A stretch of DNA of 64,000 bases from Cellulomonas sp. 73-145. GTDB lineage: Bacteria; Actinomycetota; Actinomycetes; Actinomycetales; Cellulomonadaceae. The position numbers were made by a program, and so were the translations under genes. The stretch spans positions 434,001 to 498,000 of the forward strand of contig MKTI01000006.1 in assembly GCA_001898185.1 (NCBI GenBank). Direction: 5' to 3'. Positions 1 to 8,903 of this stretch are shown in pieces. The notes under the pieces are model-generated. The model was not told the origin of the DNA. It did no database searches and was given only the letters and a program-made list of their open reading frames with translations. How positions within the stretch are numbered: position 1 is the first letter of the stretch; every line of letters begins with the position of its first letter.

Positions 1-22
1 GACCAGAGAAAGTGCTGGTCAC

Positions 23-96
23 GCGGGTGTAGTTCAATGGTAGAACTTCAGCTTCCCAAGCTGAGAGCGCGGGTTCGATTCCCGTCACCCGCTCCA
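23..96 (+). tRNA. tRNA-Gly (anticodon CCC), 3' CCA encoded
   Basis: Full cloverleaf can be drawn: acceptor stem 23-29 pairs with 86-92, D stem 32-35/43-46, anticodon stem 48-52/60-64 around a 7-nt loop with CCC at 55-57, T stem 69-73/81-85 with a TTCGATT loop. A CCA end is encoded at 94-96. It reads GGG glycine codons. tRNA genes are common integration sites, and the two genes that follow could be an inserted defence cargo. Confidence 0.96.
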
Positions 97-204
97 TCTG
101 TTTCGCATTCTCGTACGGCTATGCCGTCTCGTCGGTGACTACCGGCGAGGAATCATCCGAATGCTCGGCGCGGAGCTTCGCACGGCCGGCTAGCGTCAAG
201 CTCC

Positions 205-1125
205 GTGTGGGACAGTGCCTCGGACGCGCGGCTGCGCCGCGAGCTGATGGCGTGGCTCAGCGTTCGAACTCACGACGGCGCGCAGTCCGTAGCCACCAGT
301 GACTTGGCGGACTTCAGCTTTGACGGCGAGCGCTTCCGCGTCATGGACGCGCAACGCGGAATCTGGAAGCCAGCGGTGCTGGCGTCGGCACTGAGTCTCA
401 GAACGACCTACCGCATGCCTGGTCAGCCGCGTCCGTACGACGATCGAACCGGCGATGACGGACTGGTCCGATACAAGTGGCGCGGCGACGACGGTGAGCA
501 CTGGGAGAACCGAGCGCTCCGGACCGCCATGTGGGACGAGGTGCCGCTGGTCTGGTTCTTCGGAGTCGGACCAGCCTTGTGGCATCCAGTGTTCCCCGTC
601 TTCGTCGTAGGCGAAGATCCGCGAAACCAAGAGTTCATCGTCGACCCCGATGCCGCACGGGGGCTGGTGTCGCCCGGCTCCGTGGTCGAGGAGCACCTAC
701 GGCGGTACGTCCTGGCGCAGACCCGCCGTCGCCTTCATCAGCCGGTCTTTCGAGCCACTGTGCTGCGGGCGTACGAGGGTCGCTGCGCTGTCTGCTCTCT
801 TGCACATGTGGAACTGCTCGACGCGGCACATATCGTTCCCGACTCTGATCCCGGTGGTATTGCGTCGGTTCGGAACGGCCTAGCCCTCTGCAAGCTTCAC
901 CATGCTGCGTTCGACGCGAACATCCTGGGCATCGATCCGAACCTCAAGATCGAGATCCGCGCCGACCTGCTTGAGGAGATCGACGGGCCGACGCTCCGCT
1001 ACGGACTTCAGGAGCGTCACGGTGAGCACCTCCGCGTACTGCCGCATGTGCGCGCGGAGCGCCCCGACCGGGAACTGCTAGCCGAACGGTTTGCTGCCTT
1101 CCGTGCGGCGCCGTTGGCCGGCTGA
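205..1125 (+). CDS. HNH endonuclease (McrA-like putative restriction endonuclease)
   Basis: A 306-residue protein. The C-terminal part (about residues 190-240) carries an HNH/McrA-type zinc nuclease: a CxxC pair in GRCAVC, then the AAHIVPD core His, the NGLALC segment and the KLHHAAFD segment with the remaining metal and zinc ligands. The first ~180 residues are not recognised by me and may be a DNA-modification or substrate sensing domain, as in other HNH proteins annotated as putative restriction endonucleases. The GTG at 205 is chosen because a TAGCGT -10-like box at 191-196 would give a leaderless mRNA; no clear ribosome site is seen. The helicase gene begins 55 nt downstream on the same strand, suggesting a functional pair. 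It lacks any companion methyltransferase in this window, so a methylation-dependent (type IV) or other defence role is inference. Confidence 0.82.
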   Translation: MWDSASDARLRRELMAWLSVRTHDGAQSVATSDLADFSFDGERFRVMDAQRGIWKPAVLASALSLRTTYRMPGQPRPYDDRTGDDGLVRYKWRGDDGEHWENRALRTAMWDEVPLVWFFGVGPALWHPVFPVFVVGEDPRNQEFIVDPDAARGLVSPGSVVEEHLRRYVLAQTRRRLHQPVFRATVLRAYEGRCAVCSLAHVELLDAAHIVPDSDPGGIASVRNGLALCKLHHAAFDANILGIDPNLKIEIRADLLEEIDGPTLRYGLQERHGEHLRVLPHVRAERPDRELLAERFAAFRAAPLAG

Positions 1126-1180
1126 CCTTCGCTGACGCCGTACGTCACCCGGCACGCACCGGCCGGGGCAGAATCCCACC

Positions 1181-3694
1181 ATGCAGGGGGCTGCGGGGTT
1201 ACTCATCGGTGCGTCGGGTTTCGTCGCAGTGGTCGCAATTGTGCTGTTTCGCCGACGTACTACGACCCGCAAGCTGTCGCAGCTTCAGGTGGCCGCGGCT
1301 CCGTCACTGCAGGCGCTGCAAGCGTGGCGGGCGTGGGTCGAGAGTCTTGCCGCTGACGCCATCCGCGCCAGTCACTGGATCTCCCGCGACGCCCGTCTCG
1401 ACTGGCTGCGCTCCGCTCCAGCTCTATCGCCGGAATTCCGAGAGCTAGCGGGAGTCAAGAGCCTCCTCGGAGACGAAGCACGGGCTCAGCTGCTGTTCCT
1501 ACGGGACGGTCTTCGGTCTCTCGTCGCGGCGGCGAACCACCGGGTGCTGCAAAGCGAGCTCGCTGCCCAACGCCCGTTTCTCGACCGCATCGAGTCGCGG
1601 CCGCTGACGGACGAGCAGGCTTCCGCGGTCGTCACTTTCGACAATCGCGTCCAGGTCGTCGCTGCCGCCGGCTCCGGGAAGACGTCCGTCATGGTGGCGC
1701 GAGCCGCGTACTCGATCCTCCGTGGTCTGGTCCCAGCCGACCGGATCCTGCTGCTGGCCTTCAACAAGGACGCCGCGACCGAGCTGCAGGAGCGGGTGAC
1801 CCATCGGCTCGCCGCCGCCGGAATCGCATCAGAGGGGTTGGCCGCGGCCACGTTCCACTCGTTCGGACTCTCGGTCATCGGGAAGGCGACTGGGCGAAAG
1901 CCCCGCTTGGCGCCGTGGCTCGACGGCGGAGGTGACGTGGAGATGGTCGGTCGCATCGTCGACGACCTTCGCGACCGCTCGTCGTACTTCCGATTCCGCT
2001 GGGACCTGTACCGGCTCCTGTTCGCGCGGATGGCCGACGAGCCGGGCCATGGCGAGCCCGATAGCTACGACTACTCCACCAAGGAGACCGGCTACCGCAC
2101 GTACAACGGCGAGATCGTCAAGAGCCAGGGCGAGCGGATGATTGCCGACTTCCTCTTCCTCAACGGCGTCCGCTACGAGTACGAGAAGCCCTATGTCTAC
2201 GAGGTCGCCGACGCGGAGCACTCGCAGTACCGGCCGGACTTCTTCTACCCCGACATCGACGTATGGCACGAGCACTGGGCCCTCGATCGCCATGGGAGGC
2301 CACCCGCCGAGTTCACCGGCTATGCCGAGGGCATCGAGTGGAAGAAGTCGGTGCACCGCAGCCACGGCACCACCCTGATCGAGACGACCTGGGCGACAAT
2401 CCTGGACCAGACTGGGTTCCAGCCTCTGGCAGACGAGCTGAAGGCTCGGGGTCTACCGCTGGACTGGAATCCCGACCGTCCGACGCCGGGCGCTGAGCCC
2501 GTGAAGCACGAGGACCTGGCGCGGTTGATGCGCTCGTTCCTGACTCACGTGAAGTCCAACTCCCTCACCCGGGACGACCTCGAGCAACGGCTCAAGTCGA
2601 ACCAGAAGGTCTCGCACTATCGCGCACAGCTCTTCCTCGGCCTCTTCTGGGAGGTCTACGAGCAGTGGCAGGCGCGCCTCGCCGCCGATGACTCGATCGA
2701 CTTCGAAGACATGCTGGTCCTGGCGGCCGGGCACCTAGAGGCTGGCCGAGTCGACATGGGCTACGAGCTCGTCCTGGTCGACGAGTTCCAGGACGCCAGC
2801 CGGGCTCGGGCGCGGCTGACCAAGGCGCTCGTGGACAGGCCGCACCGCTACCTCCTCGCCGTCGGCGACGACTGGCAGTCCATCAACCGCTTCGCCGGTG
2901 CCGACCTGTCAGTGATGACGTCGTTCGAGGAGTGGTTCGGCGAGGCTCAGACGCTGCGACTGCAAACGACCTTCCGCTCCCCTCAGTCGATCTGCGATAC
3001 AGCCAGCGGTTTCGTCTCGAAGAACCCCCGGCAGTTCGCCAAGCACGTCAGGTCGGTCCAGTCCGACTACGGGCCACCGGTTTCCCTAGTGCGCGTCGCA
3101 CGCGCGGAAGCGGTCAGAGGCGCGGTCGCGGCGGTTCTCGACGAGATCTCCCAGGGGGTACGGGCCGGAAGGGTCCCACCCGGACCGTCGGGAGTGGTGA
3201 GAGTCGACATCCTCGGCCGCTACCGATTCGACCGCGACGTCATGCCGCTGCTGTCGTATCCCGGTCTGGACGTCAGTTTCAGGACGGTCCACGCGTCGAA
3301 GGGCCTCGAGGCCGACTACGTGATCCTGCCGAACGTGTCAGCGGGGACGTACGGTTTTCCCAGCGAAGTGGTGGACGACCCTGTCCTGTCGCTCGCCATG
3401 ACCGACGCCGACTCGTACCCGCATGCCGAGGAGCGCCGCCTCTTCTACGTAGCGGTCACCCGCGCTCGACGGGCCGTGACGATCATCGGCATCCAAGGCA
3501 AGGAGTCGAGCTTCATCGCCGAGCTGATCGCCGATCACCGCGTCGAGCTCTCGCACTTGAGCGCCGTCGAGATGGCAGAAGCGTGCCCGGCCTGCGGCAA
3601 CGGGGTGCTGGTCGTCCGACGGCATCGTGCGAGCGGCCGCCAGTTCCTCGCATGCAACGCGTTTCCCCGCTGCACCTACACGCGCAACCGGTGA
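1181..3694 (+). CDS. UvrD/HelD-type superfamily 1 helicase with nuclease-like insertion and topoisomerase-type zinc finger
   Basis: An 837-residue SF1A helicase. Walker A (AAAGSGKTS) is near residue 160, Walker B LVDEFQD near 535, motif III GDDWQSI, motif IV TFRSPQSI, motif V HASKGLEADYV and motif VI FYVAVTRAR near 755. Between motif Ia and Walker B (about 310-390) is a segment with YRPDFF and EGIEWKK that looks like the PD-(D/E)xK-type insertion seen in helicase IV-like proteins. The C terminus has four Cys in a topoisomerase-type zinc ribbon (CPACG and CNAFPRC). An N-terminal hydrophobic stretch (about 3-24) followed by RRR could anchor it to the membrane. ATG 1181 follows a CAGAAT box at 1169-1174, so it may be leaderless. 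Next to the HNH gene it may act in DNA repair or anti-phage defence. Confidence 0.88.
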   Translation: MQGAAGLLIGASGFVAVVAIVLFRRRTTTRKLSQLQVAAAPSLQALQAWRAWVESLAADAIRASHWISRDARLDWLRSAPALSPEFRELAGVKSLLGDEARAQLLFLRDGLRSLVAAANHRVLQSELAAQRPFLDRIESRPLTDEQASAVVTFDNRVQVVAAAGSGKTSVMVARAAYSILRGLVPADRILLLAFNKDAATELQERVTHRLAAAGIASEGLAAATFHSFGLSVIGKATGRKPRLAPWLDGGGDVEMVGRIVDDLRDRSSYFRFRWDLYRLLFARMADEPGHGEPDSYDYSTKETGYRTYNGEIVKSQGERMIADFLFLNGVRYEYEKPYVYEVADAEHSQYRPDFFYPDIDVWHEHWALDRHGRPPAEFTGYAEGIEWKKSVHRSHGTTLIETTWATILDQTGFQPLADELKARGLPLDWNPDRPTPGAEPVKHEDLARLMRSFLTHVKSNSLTRDDLEQRLKSNQKVSHYRAQLFLGLFWEVYEQWQARLAADDSIDFEDMLVLAAGHLEAGRVDMGYELVLVDEFQDASRARARLTKALVDRPHRYLLAVGDDWQSINRFAGADLSVMTSFEEWFGEAQTLRLQTTFRSPQSICDTASGFVSKNPRQFAKHVRSVQSDYGPPVSLVRVARAEAVRGAVAAVLDEISQGVRAGRVPPGPSGVVRVDILGRYRFDRDVMPLLSYPGLDVSFRTVHASKGLEADYVILPNVSAGTYGFPSEVVDDPVLSLAMTDADSYPHAEERRLFYVAVTRARRAVTIIGIQGKESSFIAELIADHRVELSHLSAVEMAEACPACGNGVLVVRRHRASGRQFLACNAFPRCTYTRNR

Positions 3695-3697
3695 CCC

Positions 3698-3785
3698 GCA
3701 CTCCTTCCCCTCCTCTCTCCTCCCCATCTCTTCCTGCCCCTTACCCCTCTCCTCCTCCCTCACCTCCTCCTCCCTTACCTCCCAT
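3698..3785. repeat. polypyrimidine tract (about 85 nt, few purines)
   Basis: An almost uninterrupted run of C and T on the + strand lies between the helicase stop and the 3' end of the convergent SDR gene, whose last codons (a Gly/Glu/Lys-rich tail) are read from its purine strand. Nothing similar occurs elsewhere in the window. Confidence 0.75.
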
Positions 3786-4775
3786 CACGACACGTCTTGC
3801 ACCTGCTCGGCTGACGCCCGGCCCTACCGGACGCGCCCCGCGAGCACGCGCATCCACCGCCGCGCGCACGCAGGCGTCCCAGTCGAGCAGCTCCCGCGGG
3901 AGCAGCTCGCGGATCGGCATCGGGTCGCCGGTGAGGTCGTCCGCCAGGTGGTTGAGCGCCGCCCGCAGGCCGCCGTGCGGGTGGCCGCCCGCGCGCTCGA
4001 GCAGCGGCGCCAGCAACTGCAGCACCCCGATCGGCAGGCCGACGACGTGCGGCGTGGACCGGCCGAGCGCCGCAGCGGTGGCCGCGACCAGCTCGCGGTA
4101 GGTCGGCGCCTCGGCCGTGCCGACGTCGAGCACCCGGCCGTAGGTGCTCGGCTCGTCGAGGGCGTCGATCAGGTAGCCCACCAGGTCGTCGAGGGCGATC
4201 CACGACCAGTGCTGCCGCCCGGCACCGCGGATCACCGCTGTCCGCCGCCGGGCGGCTGCCAGCAGGTCGTCGAACCCCGTACCTCCCGGCCCGGCGACCA
4301 GGCCTGGGCGCAGTACCGTCACGTCCAGCCCGCTGCCCAGCAGCTGCCGCTCGACGGCCGCGCGCGAGCGCACCCAGGGGTTGCGCGCCTCGGGCCGCGC
4401 ACCGATCAGACCGACGGTCAGCAGCCGCCGGGTGCCCGCCCGGCGCGCCGCCGCCACCAACCGCTGCGTAGCGCGAGCCTCGGCGCGGGCGAAGTCCCCC
4501 GAGCCGCTGGGCTGACGAGCCGTGACCGTCTGCACCAGGACGTACACAGCGTCGACGCCGGCCAGGACCGCGTCGAGCGCGGCGTCGTCCTGCATGTCGC
4601 CGACGACGACGTCGAGCCGGCCCTCGTCGGTTATGCCGAGGCGGGCGCGGGCACGTCCCTCGTCACGCACCAGGACGCGGACGCCCTCCCGGCGTCCGTC
4701 TCCCAGCCCCTCGCTCAGCAGGCGGCGGGTCAACGCCGAGCCGATGAAGCCTGCTGCTCCGACGACGGCGATCAT
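3741..4775 (-). CDS. NAD(P)-binding Rossmann-fold oxidoreductase (NmrA/atypical SDR)
   Basis: Residues 1-14 form the dinucleotide-binding GAAGFIG (GxxGxxG) turn at the end of the first strand, as in NmrA-like and complex-I NDUFA9-like atypical short-chain dehydrogenases. Downstream are the VGDMQD adenine-pocket Asp segment and a VLRPGLVAGPGG segment typical of the family. No canonical YxxxK catalytic pair is evident, so it may be a redox sensor rather than a dehydrogenase. ATG 4775 is preceded by GGAGG at good spacing; a longer reading up to 4847 would run into the divergent regulatory region. The C terminus ends in a low-complexity Gly/Glu tail encoded by the purine strand of the polypyrimidine tract. 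Divergent from the MarR gene, its probable regulator. Confidence 0.85.
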   Translation of the reverse strand: MIAVVGAAGFIGSALTRRLLSEGLGDGRREGVRVLVRDEGRARARLGITDEGRLDVVVGDMQDDAALDAVLAGVDAVYVLVQTVTARQPSGSGDFARAEARATQRLVAAARRAGTRRLLTVGLIGARPEARNPWVRSRAAVERQLLGSGLDVTVLRPGLVAGPGGTGFDDLLAAARRRTAVIRGAGRQHWSWIALDDLVGYLIDALDEPSTYGRVLDVGTAEAPTYRELVAATAAALGRSTPHVVGLPIGVLQLLAPLLERAGGHPHGGLRAALNHLADDLTGDPMPIRELLPRELLDWDACVRAAVDARARGARPVGPGVSRAGARRVVMGGKGGGGEGGGEG

Positions 4776-4791
4776 GGTTCCTCCATCTCGA

Positions 4792-4842
4792 TGACGTGTC
4801 ACCGATTCTCTGGTGCTACCCGCGGATATGCAAGACACGTCA
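4792..4842. promoter_or_regulatory. inverted repeat in the MarR/SDR divergent promoter
   Basis: TGACGTGTC (4792-4800) and GACACGTCA (4834-4842) are perfect 9-bp inverted copies, 33 nt apart. GTGTCACCG also recurs directly at 4796-4804 and 4851-4859. Likely operator half-sites for the divergent MarR regulator; inference from position and symmetry. Confidence 0.5.
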
Positions 4843-4872
4843 CGCATGTTGTGTCACCGGTATGCTGCGGCC

Positions 4873-5334
4873 GTGGATCGCATCGAGGAGCTCCGCTACC
4901 TGGTGCTCGCGGCGCAGCGGGAGGGCAACCGCCGGCTCACCGACGCGCTCCGGCCCTTGGGCGTCACACCGGCGCAGGCCGAGGTGCTCACGGTGCTGGC
5001 CGGCAGCGACGGACCGCTGTCCGTCAAGGAGCTGGGCACGCTGCTGGTCTGCGAGACGGGAAGCCCGAGCCGGCTGACCCGGACGGTGGTCACGGCAGGC
5101 TGGGCCCAGCAGGTGCGCGACGAGGTCGACGGCCGGCTGACCCGGCTGCGGCTGACGACGTCCGGCACCGCGCTGGCGCAGCGGGTCCGCGACGTCGAGA
5201 CGGCGTTCCACGCCCGGCTGGCGGCTGCGCTCGAGGACGACGAGGGCACCGCGAGCACCGTCAGAGTGCTGCGAGTCTTGGTCTCGGACGGCCCGTCGGG
5301 CGCCGCGATCGAACGCCGCCGCAGCCGCACCTGA
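4873..5334 (+). CDS. MarR family transcriptional regulator
   Basis: A 153-residue protein with the MarR winged-helix layout: helical dimerisation start (RIEELRYLVLAAQREG), GVTPAQAEVLTVL helix, LSVKELGTLL turn and SPSRLTRTVV recognition helix, then a wing with DGRLTRLRLTTSG. It probably binds the divergent intergenic region and controls the SDR gene. GTG 4873 is preferred because TATGCT at 4861-4866 would place transcription start at the codon (leaderless) and because MarR proteins usually start this close to the first helix. In-frame starts at 4813, 4828 and 4846 are possible but would include operator sequence. Confidence 0.85.
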   Translation: MDRIEELRYLVLAAQREGNRRLTDALRPLGVTPAQAEVLTVLAGSDGPLSVKELGTLLVCETGSPSRLTRTVVTAGWAQQVRDEVDGRLTRLRLTTSGTALAQRVRDVETAFHARLAAALEDDEGTASTVRVLRVLVSDGPSGAAIERRRSRT

Positions 5335-5421
5335 CACCGCGACGCCGCGTCGTAGAGGTCCGTGTCACGTCAGGGCTCGGCCGGCGGCGCCGCTCCGGGC
5401 TTCGACCTGTCGGGTGGCCGC

Positions 5422-7461
5422 TTATGCGGTGCCCTGCCCGGTACGCGCCTCCGCAACCGAGCTCCCTGGTTCGACTGCTGGCGCCGGCTCGGTACCCACA
5501 GCTGCCGGCGAGAGCACTGACGGCGAACCCCAGGTCCGGAGCGCGCCGGTCAGGGTCGCCGCCAGGCCGGTGATCGCCCCGCTGGCGTCGCCACCCCCGA
5601 CGAGGACGTCCGGCACGATCTTGATCTGACCGTCGGCGACCGCCCCCGCAACGGCGACGGCCGCCGTCGCGGACTGGCCAAGTGCCTGGACCTGGGCCTC
5701 GTAGCCGGCGGCCTTCGCGAGCCCGAGCGCCTCGATCGCCTTCGCCTCGGCCAGGCCGATCGCGCGACGCTTGTCGGCCTCCGCCTGTCCGGTGAGCCGG
5801 ACGAACGAGGCCTCACCCTCGGCGGCTGCGCTCCTGGCAGCTGCGCCGGCCTTCTGGATGTCGACGTTGACGTTCGCCTGGGCGAGCTCCTTCTGCATGT
5901 CGGCCGTCCCGCGCACCCGCTCGAGGTCGACGCGGACGGCTTGAGCGCGCTGTTGCTCCTCGAACGTCACGCGCTCCTGGTTCGCGATCTCACGTTCGGT
6001 CAGGACGGCCACGAGCTCGGGCGGGAAGATGACGTCCTGGATGTAGACCCCACGGGTCTCGACCTCGTACTTCGTCAGGTAGCCCGTGATGTACTCCTGC
6101 GCCTTCTGCTGGACGACATCGCGCGTCTCGATGAACTGCACGGCCGGCAGCTCCTGCAGCGCATTGCGGAAGTAGTTGCCGACCGCCGACTGCAGCACCT
6201 CGTTCACCAGGTTCTGCATGGTGCCGACCATCGAGATCACCTTCGGCGCGTGCGAGTCCGGAACATGGATCTGCACCTGAAGGTCGATGCCGAAGACGAA
6301 GCCTTCGCGGGACTTTCCGTCGATCGGGCTCAGCGCCGCATCGAGGTTGTGGGCGGCCGACGTCTCGTTGGCCCAGTTGAGCGTGAGGATGGAGGTCGGC
6401 ACGATCTCCGCGGCATACAGCCGCGGGTTGATCGCGTACTTGCCGGTGCGCAGCGGCTCGTTCCAGATGCCACGGTGGCCGGGACGCACGATCGAGCCGA
6501 ACTTGAAGTCCTCGCCCGACGTGTCGACGGTGGGCAGTCCCACGTAGGCCTTGATCACGGCGACCTCGCCCTGGCGCACGACGAGCATCGGCACGAGCTC
6601 CACGCTGACCAGGAACGGGTTCAGCAGGTAGGACCCGTACAGCAGCGGGTCGTGCTGCAGGCCGATGCGTCCGCCGTGGTCGAGGAACGCCTGGTAGTCC
6701 TGGTAGTTGTTGTGCTGCCCGTTCTTGCTCGCCAGGATCGCCTCGATCTTCTCGGCATCGGGCGCATCCGCCGCCTCGAGGTCCGTGATGTCCTGGAAGC
6801 CGCCGAGCCGGCTGGCGATGTCGCCACCCTCCGGTGCGAGGCCCTCGAGGGTGGTCACCACGGCGACCACGTCCTGATCGGCCTGCGGCTGGACGAAGGT
6901 GACCCGCAGCTGTTCCGGGATGAGGCCGAAGCTCTCGGCAGCCGGCGCAGCGCGGCGCGCGCCGCCGGACATCGGGACTCCGTACACCCTGCTCGCGGTG
7001 AGCACGAGGAATGCGAGGGGGTGCAGCGGCAGCAGCGAGCCCGGCGGGAGCACGGGTCGCTGGACACCCTTCTGGCCGCCCTCGGCCAAGAACGTGTCGA
7101 GGTCGGTGAAGTTGGCGAAGACGTCCTTGTACTGCGCGCTCTTGGCACCGATCGGCAGGGGCGCGCCGAGCTGGGAGATGACGACGCCGATCTCTCCCGG
7201 TGACACGCGGACCCAGGGGTGCTTGGTCACGGAGAAGACGGGCCACAGCTTGAACCGCAGACCCGGCATCAGCAGCCTGCCCTGGTAGCCGGCCTCACCA
7301 TGGAACGCAATGGCCTGGTCGGCCGTCAATCGACGTCCGAACCTCTTGTTGACCAGTCCGACCTCGGCCGCCCCGATGAATCGGAACGACCGGATGAAAA
7401 TGACCACCAGAACGACGATGACAATGAGCGCCGCAGCGCCCCCTGGCGACGAGAAAGGCAC
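5422..7461 (-). CDS. SPFH/band-7 (flotillin-like) membrane protein
   Basis: A 679-residue protein with an N-terminal membrane anchor (about 8-25, IVIVVLVVIFI) followed by an SPFH/prohibitin domain: AAEVGLVNKRFG, PGEIGVVIS, and a second region with LPAVQFIETRDVVQQKAQEYI and the GVYIQDVIFPPEL motif of flotillins. After it comes an Ala/Glu/Gln-rich coiled-coil (EREIANQERVTFEEQ, AEADKRRAIGLAEAKAIEA) that normally drives oligomerisation into membrane microdomains. GTG 7461 is chosen because GGAGG sits just upstream; codons further up to 7554 lack the anchor context. Probably stands alone as a membrane scaffold. Confidence 0.85.
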   Translation of the reverse strand: MPFSSPGGAAALIVIVVLVVIFIRSFRFIGAAEVGLVNKRFGRRLTADQAIAFHGEAGYQGRLLMPGLRFKLWPVFSVTKHPWVRVSPGEIGVVISQLGAPLPIGAKSAQYKDVFANFTDLDTFLAEGGQKGVQRPVLPPGSLLPLHPLAFLVLTASRVYGVPMSGGARRAAPAAESFGLIPEQLRVTFVQPQADQDVVAVVTTLEGLAPEGGDIASRLGGFQDITDLEAADAPDAEKIEAILASKNGQHNNYQDYQAFLDHGGRIGLQHDPLLYGSYLLNPFLVSVELVPMLVVRQGEVAVIKAYVGLPTVDTSGEDFKFGSIVRPGHRGIWNEPLRTGKYAINPRLYAAEIVPTSILTLNWANETSAAHNLDAALSPIDGKSREGFVFGIDLQVQIHVPDSHAPKVISMVGTMQNLVNEVLQSAVGNYFRNALQELPAVQFIETRDVVQQKAQEYITGYLTKYEVETRGVYIQDVIFPPELVAVLTEREIANQERVTFEEQQRAQAVRVDLERVRGTADMQKELAQANVNVDIQKAGAAARSAAAEGEASFVRLTGQAEADKRRAIGLAEAKAIEALGLAKAAGYEAQVQALGQSATAAVAVAGAVADGQIKIVPDVLVGGGDASGAITGLAATLTGALRTWGSPSVLSPAAVGTEPAPAVEPGSSVAEARTGQGTA

Positions 7462-7605
7462 GTGTTCCTCCTGCAGCGGGGGCGCCCGCTGGCGCCGGCT
7501 GAAGTATCCACCTGGCCGCGGTCGCGCGAGGCGGGTTCGCGGCTCCCGAAGCATGGACGAGCGCGGACATCGCGCGAGGTCAAGGGCAGGGCGTCGTTCC
7601 GTACG

Positions 7606-8148
7606 TCAACGAGCACTGCCCGCCGAAGCGTCCTCCTCCAGGACGGTGGCCACCCATCGGCACAGGTACTCGCCGTCCGCCACCCCGAGCAAGGAGGCGA
7701 AGGCCGGGAGTGCGAGCGAGAAGGCGGCGAGGCCGAGCACGCCTACCGCAGCCCCGGTGCTTGGGCGGTGACCAACGTGGGGCCACACCACCTGCGTCTC
7801 GATCACAGCCACCATGGCCGCCGAGACGACGAGAGCGACAACGGTGAACGCGCGCGCGAGCGGGTGCCACCCGATCGTGCCCACGAAGCGCGACCCCGTC
7901 CCGTCCGGAACCACCTGCCCGTGCAGCACCGGAGACCATCCGTTGCGTACCCCCGGACGTCGCGTGGACAGGATCAGCCAGTGGGACGTGACACGCCCGA
8001 CCACCAGCCGCGGCTCACCGGGCCCGGGACCGAAGACGCCGTCGCGCCACGAGGCGACCCCCAGGGCGAGGCACCTGACGGCCTCGGCCGCGGGCAGCGG
8101 TGACGCCACCTCCACCCGTTCGGGACGCCACCCGCTGAACAGCCGCAC
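7606..8148 (-). CDS. hypothetical membrane protein
   Basis: I do not recognise a family. The 180-residue protein has a soluble N-terminal half (RPERVEVASPLPAAEAVRCL, later LVVGRVTSHWLIL) resembling a small beta-rich domain, then two hydrophobic helices (about 97-120 and 130-155) and a short charged tail. GTG 8148 is the only sensible start. It lies 144 nt upstream of the SPFH gene on the same strand and could be co-transcribed with it. Confidence 0.6.
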   Translation of the reverse strand: MRLFSGWRPERVEVASPLPAAEAVRCLALGVASWRDGVFGPGPGEPRLVVGRVTSHWLILSTRRPGVRNGWSPVLHGQVVPDGTGSRFVGTIGWHPLARAFTVVALVVSAAMVAVIETQVVWPHVGHRPSTGAAVGVLGLAAFSLALPAFASLLGVADGEYLCRWVATVLEEDASAGSAR

Positions 8149-8231
8149 GGCGCCAACTTTGCCCTGACCAGGGCAACGTGGCCCGGACGGGTACCGGCGG
8201 CCAGCACGAGCTCCCGATACCGGCTTGACGA

Positions 8232-8903
8232 TCAGTCGGCGACCATCGGGCTCAAGTAGACCGGGTGGGAGGTCGGGTACGAGGGACGAGTTGTCGAGGG
8301 GTCGAACTCGGCGGCGAGCGCTTCCCGGACCATCGGTCTCACGCCGCGGCGCACGAGGGCTGCGCGATCGGCAGCCGCCATCTCCGTCATCAGGCGGTCG
8401 CGGATCGGTTCGATCGCGTTGTCGAGGAGGTCTTGGGCCGTCGTGACGAGCTCGAGGAAGTCCCGCACCCGCTCGGGCGGCATCGTGCTGCCGATCGACG
8501 GCGCTCCGACATCGCGGACCTCGAGCGTCTGGGCGTCGAGGACGGCGACCGCGTAGGTGACGGACAGGTCCGACTGGGAATGCGCGATCGTGCGGTTCCG
8601 AAACGCCCTGACGAGCTCGTGCGTGGCGCGGAGCGCTTCCGGAAGGGTGATGAAGTCCGTGACTGGCCGGCGCACGTTGGAGGGGAAGAAGGTTCGGCAG
8701 TACGCCATGGCCGCAGCGGCGATGAGCGCGTCGCGAACGCTCTCCAGTGGTGAACCGATCTCTTCCCGGCTCTTGACCGCGAGCTCGAGCGCCTCGCGCG
8801 CCTGCACCAGGTCGGCGGCGTGGCTGGACAGCTCGATGAACGAGCGAGCGTCAGTCGAGTCGGGAACCATCACGAACTCGAACCGCGGCCTGTCGGAGCT
8901 CAT
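8232..8903 (-). CDS. hypothetical protein, helical, HEPN/AbiU2-like
   Basis: A 223-residue mostly helical protein with no signal or membrane segment. The central part (ELVRAFRNRTIAHSQSDLSV) contains an R-N-R-x-x-x-H pattern like the RNxxxH-type motif of HEPN/AbiU2-like proteins; I treat this resemblance as tentative. Its ATG overlaps the stop of the upstream membrane-protein gene by ATGA (8900-8903), so the two are translationally coupled. Confidence 0.6.
   Translation of the reverse strand: MSSDRPRFEFVMVPDSTDARSFIELSSHAADLVQAREALELAVKSREEIGSPLESVRDALIAAAAMAYCRTFFPSNVRRPVTDFITLPEALRATHELVRAFRNRTIAHSQSDLSVTYAVAVLDAQTLEVRDVGAPSIGSTMPPERVRDFLELVTTAQDLLDNAIEPIRDRLMTEMAAADRAALVRRGVRPMVREALAAEFDPSTTRPSYPTSHPVYLSPMVAD

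Noticed and set aside
1..3694. Left end as an integrated prophage or ICE
   Set aside because: No integrase, no visible att duplication; the left flank is outside the window.
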